From positions 124,001 to 188,000 of the forward strand of contig CATLAK010000001.1 of assembly GCA_949878435.1 (NCBI GenBank): 64,000 nt of DNA, read 5' to 3'. Shown here piece after piece: positions 62,016-64,000 of this stretch. The position numbers were made by a program, and so were the translations under genes. Each line of letters opens with the position of its first letter. Position 1 is the first letter of the stretch. Below the pieces are notes generated by a model, which made no database searches, had not been told where the DNA came from, and saw only the letters and a program-made list of their open reading frames with translations. Source of the DNA: an uncultured Lachnospiraceae bacterium. Its GTDB lineage: Bacteria > Bacillota > Clostridia > Lachnospirales > Lachnospiraceae.

Positions 62016-63278
62016 ATGAATGTAAAAGCAAAAAATCAATTCTATCTGGGCGCATTCTGCGCTATTATTGGAGCCTTTACGGGGGCAATAATATGGATTT
62101 TCTTGAAAGCGATGTCTATGGGGACTTCTTTGATCTGGGAATGGCTCCCGGGCAGAATCCAGATTCCTTTTTATACGATTATCGTCTGTGTCTTAGGCGG
62201 TCTGGTAATCGGCATCTTCAGAAAAATGTTCGGCGATTATCCCGAAGAGCTCTCCACCGTCCTCGGCAAAATGAAAGCAGATAAGCGCTATGAATACCGG
62301 AATATGCTCGTGCTGCTCATTGCAGCGCTCCTGCCGCTGTTAATCGGAAGCAGCGTGGGACCGGAAGCAGGGCTTACAGGAATCATTGTGGGATTATGCT
62401 GCTGGGCAGGTGAGAACCTCAAATTTGCCCGCAAACATGCCAAAGAATACTCCGATGTCGGTATGGCTGTCACCCTGGGCGTACTATTTCATTCTCCCCT
62501 CTTCGGTATCTTTGCGGTGGAAGAAGAAAGTCAGGACAGGGAAATCCCTGCGCTGACTAAAACCTCTAAAGTATTGGTCTACGGACTTGCCCTTGCCGCA
62601 GGCAGCGGCACCTATCTTCTCTTGTCTGCCCTGTTCGGTGCCGGAATGGAGGGCTTCCCCTCTTTTCCTGCGGCAGAACCTGCCCATAGAGATTATCTGA
62701 TGATTCTCCCTTACATTATAAGCGGCTGCTTACTTGCCCTTTTTTATCAGTTCACCCACCACGCGTGTCAATTTCTTGCCCTGAAACTCCCTGCCATCAT
62801 ACGGGAAACCCTCGGCGGGCTCATGCTTGGAGTCACAGGCTTCTTCCTTCCTGTCATTATGTTTTCCGGGGAAGAACAGATGAGCACTCTGATGACACAC
62901 CCTTTTGACTACCTTCCATGGTGCCTGATCGGAATCGCTTTTTTGAAGGTTCTGCTCACCAATATATGCATCCAGTCAGGATTAAGGGGCGGACATTTCT
63001 TTCCTGTCATTTTTGCCGGCGTCTGTCTCGGCTATGGAATTGCAGGGCTTACATTCCCGGGAAGCAGCGAGCATGTTGTATTTGCCGCCGCGATTGTTAC
63101 CGCCTCTCTTTTAGGCGGCATCATGAAAAAGCCTTTTGCCGTAACCATGCTCCTGTTCCTGTGTTTCCCTGTCAAAATGTTTGTGTGGATCTTTCTTGCA
63201 GCGGCAGTTGGCAGTAAAGCAGGTTCTCTGGCAGACGCTGTCGCGCTTTTCAATCCAGCCGATTGTAATAAAAAGTGA
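62016..63278 (+). CDS. ClC family chloride channel/transporter
   Basis: The 420-residue protein has ten or more hydrophobic helices and ClC motifs: SVGPEAGLTG (the GREGP equivalent) and GGHFFPVIFAG (the GIFAP equivalent). The first motif GSGIP is not visible. The position of the gating Glu (E148 in E. coli ClC) is a Val, as in vertebrate ClC-K channels, so channel-like behaviour is possible. AGGAGA precedes the ATG. It diverges from the antiporter. Confidence 0.87.
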   Translation: MNVKAKNQFYLGAFCAIIGAFTGAIIWIFLKAMSMGTSLIWEWLPGRIQIPFYTIIVCVLGGLVIGIFRKMFGDYPEELSTVLGKMKADKRYEYRNMLVLLIAALLPLLIGSSVGPEAGLTGIIVGLCCWAGENLKFARKHAKEYSDVGMAVTLGVLFHSPLFGIFAVEEESQDREIPALTKTSKVLVYGLALAAGSGTYLLLSALFGAGMEGFPSFPAAEPAHRDYLMILPYIISGCLLALFYQFTHHACQFLALKLPAIIRETLGGLMLGVTGFFLPVIMFSGEEQMSTLMTHPFDYLPWCLIGIAFLKVLLTNICIQSGLRGGHFFPVIFAGVCLGYGIAGLTFPGSSEHVVFAAAIVTASLLGGIMKKPFAVTMLLFLCFPVKMFVWIFLAAAVGSKAGSLADAVALFNPADCNKK

Positions 63279-63284
63279 GGCGCC

Positions 63285-63599
63285 CTAATTCTCCTCTTCC
63301 TCTGCATATTCCTCGGTCTGTGCGGACGCTGTTTCCGTAGGCTGCTCCTCTAGTTTATGTCCGGTATCCTCTTCTTTTTTGGAGGATGCCTGCGTTTCTT
63401 GCTTTGTTACCTTCTGATACATGATTGCAGTATAAATTAAGATTGCTGCTCCGGCAATGACAAAGAAAATACTGAAGATCAATGCCACCCAATAATTCTC
63501 GCCCCCATTATCCATCCTTCCTCCAAATAGCTGATATGCCAGATACAAAAGATATCCCCCGGCTAACGCATAAAAAGCTGCTTGTCCTTTACTTCTCAT
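63285..63599 (-). CDS. Small membrane protein of unknown function
   Basis: A 104-residue protein with two transmembrane helices (about 6-26 and 36-60) and a Glu/Thr-rich cytoplasmic tail (ending EEYAEEEEN). I do not recognise the family. It lies 10 bp after cutC in the same direction, with an AGGAGG site, and converges on the ClC gene with 6 bp between stops. Confidence 0.65.
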   Translation of the reverse strand: MRSKGQAAFYALAGGYLLYLAYQLFGGRMDNGGENYWVALIFSIFFVIAGAAILIYTAIMYQKVTKQETQASSKKEEDTGHKLEEQPTETASAQTEEYAEEEEN

Positions 63600-63609
63600 T
63601 TCTCCTCCT

Positions 63610-64000
63610 TTATCCTTCCATTGATGTCTTGGCGCCGAAATAATCTGTCAGCACCTTCTTTGCCTGCGCCACGATTTTACTGTCCGTTCTAAAAATGCTA
63701 TATTCGCTCATTGCCGGAAGTCCCATAGGAACTCCCTCCCTGCGATAGTGCATACGGCTTTCCAAGATTGTTTTTGCAGACAAATGATAATCTTTCACCT
63801 GCGTTTCCAAAAGGAAGCGTCCGATAACCTGCGGCGTCACTCCTGCCCCTGCCATGAGCTTTGGTCCATCTATTTCCTCACGCAGACTGCAAAGTCTTCC
63901 TATAAGCGGCATTCCTTTAAGGCAGCTGCTTTCCTGTCCCGATGTCAGTATTGTATCGATTCCAAGTGTTTTTGCCTGCTTGTAAGCCTGCAGCGGGTCC
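63610..64000 (-). CDS. cutC: CutC family copper homeostasis protein, C-terminal part
   Basis: The last 129 codons of a leftward gene that begins beyond the window. The CutC TIM-barrel signatures are ILTSGQESSC, LMAGAGVTPQVI and the HLSAK segment. CutC is named for copper tolerance, yet its catalytic role is unproven. The C-terminus is complete. The small membrane gene follows. Confidence 0.88.
   Translation of the reverse strand, partial: DPLQAYKQAKTLGIDTILTSGQESSCLKGMPLIGRLCSLREEIDGPKLMAGAGVTPQVIGRFLLETQVKDYHLSAKTILESRMHYRREGVPMGLPAMSEYSIFRTDSKIVAQAKKVLTDYFGAKTSMEG

Noticed and set aside
1-64000. CRISPR arrays, tRNA, rRNA, insertion sequences and phage genes
   Set aside because: None was seen: no regularly spaced repeats, no transposase or integrase frame, and no cloverleaf recognised by eye.

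Overview
The window is a chromosomal segment of a low- to mid-GC, anaerobic, Gram-positive Clostridia, most likely a Lachnospiraceae-type gut bacterium. The pointers are a biotin-dependent sodium-pumping decarboxylase operon, a BadF/HgdC-type dehydratase activase of about 1,400 residues next to a DUF4317 gene, single-chain GlyRS beside alaS, two class A D-Ala-D-Ala carboxypeptidases around scpAB, and Firmicutes-style sigma-A promoters and ribosome binding sites. Genus and species cannot be fixed from the sequence alone. No rRNA, tRNA, CRISPR array, insertion sequence or prophage was seen.

Layout. 1-4.9 kb: end of a BaiN-type flavoprotein, RpiR and TetR regulators, a frameshifted membrane-anchored protein, an acyltransferase and a membrane-anchored amidase with an Arg-rich tandem repeat. 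4.9-11.2 kb: a NYN/LOTUS RNA-binding protein, then a five-gene leftward operon that joins an acyl-CoA (12S-type) carboxyltransferase, an OadG-like subunit, a biotin carrier, the sodium-pump beta subunit and an oxaloacetate/pyruvate (5S-type) carboxyltransferase. 11.3-18 kb: asparaginase, dac, scpB-scpA, a phosphoesterase, dacF and a CmpB-like membrane protein. 18-29 kb: rpsU with an unusual hairpin leader, alaS, glyS, a lipoprotein, recO, era, a DUF4349 lipoprotein and an M16C protease. 29-31 kb: a candidate small RNA, then a trio of a short unknown protein, a truncated sigma-like protein and a protease-dead rhomboid with a zinc ribbon. 31.5-36.9 kb: the large activase and DUF4317.

36.9-42 kb is the accessory patch: VapBC, a degenerate EAL-HDOD protein, a small coiled-coil protein behind a densely folded leader with a possible pseudoknot, a hipB gene with a deleted and frameshifted hipA, a small coiled-coil protein and a Uma2-type putative nuclease. 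42-48.6 kb returns to housekeeping genes: metA, ligA, an RluF-type synthase, hflX and aroA. 48.7-53 kb: a GntR/YtrA-controlled ABC exporter, a HAD phosphatase and a MATE exporter. 53-64 kb: a CwlC-like amidase with a mother-cell-type promoter match, a TPR-DUF4037-DUF4125 protein, DUF4474, a phosphoesterase, a GGDEF sensor, a CPBP protease, a Na+/H+ antiporter, a ClC protein without the gating Glu, a small membrane protein and partial cutC.

The two most interesting signals are the folded leader at 39483-39615 and the hybrid carboxyltransferase/sodium-pump operon at 5962-11177. The first has a hairpin loop exactly complementary to the bases just upstream of the downstream ribosome binding site. 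Coding starts were often moved inward from the longest frame to the ATG or GTG that has a Shine-Dalgarno sequence. All functional calls come from reading motifs by eye; no database search was run.
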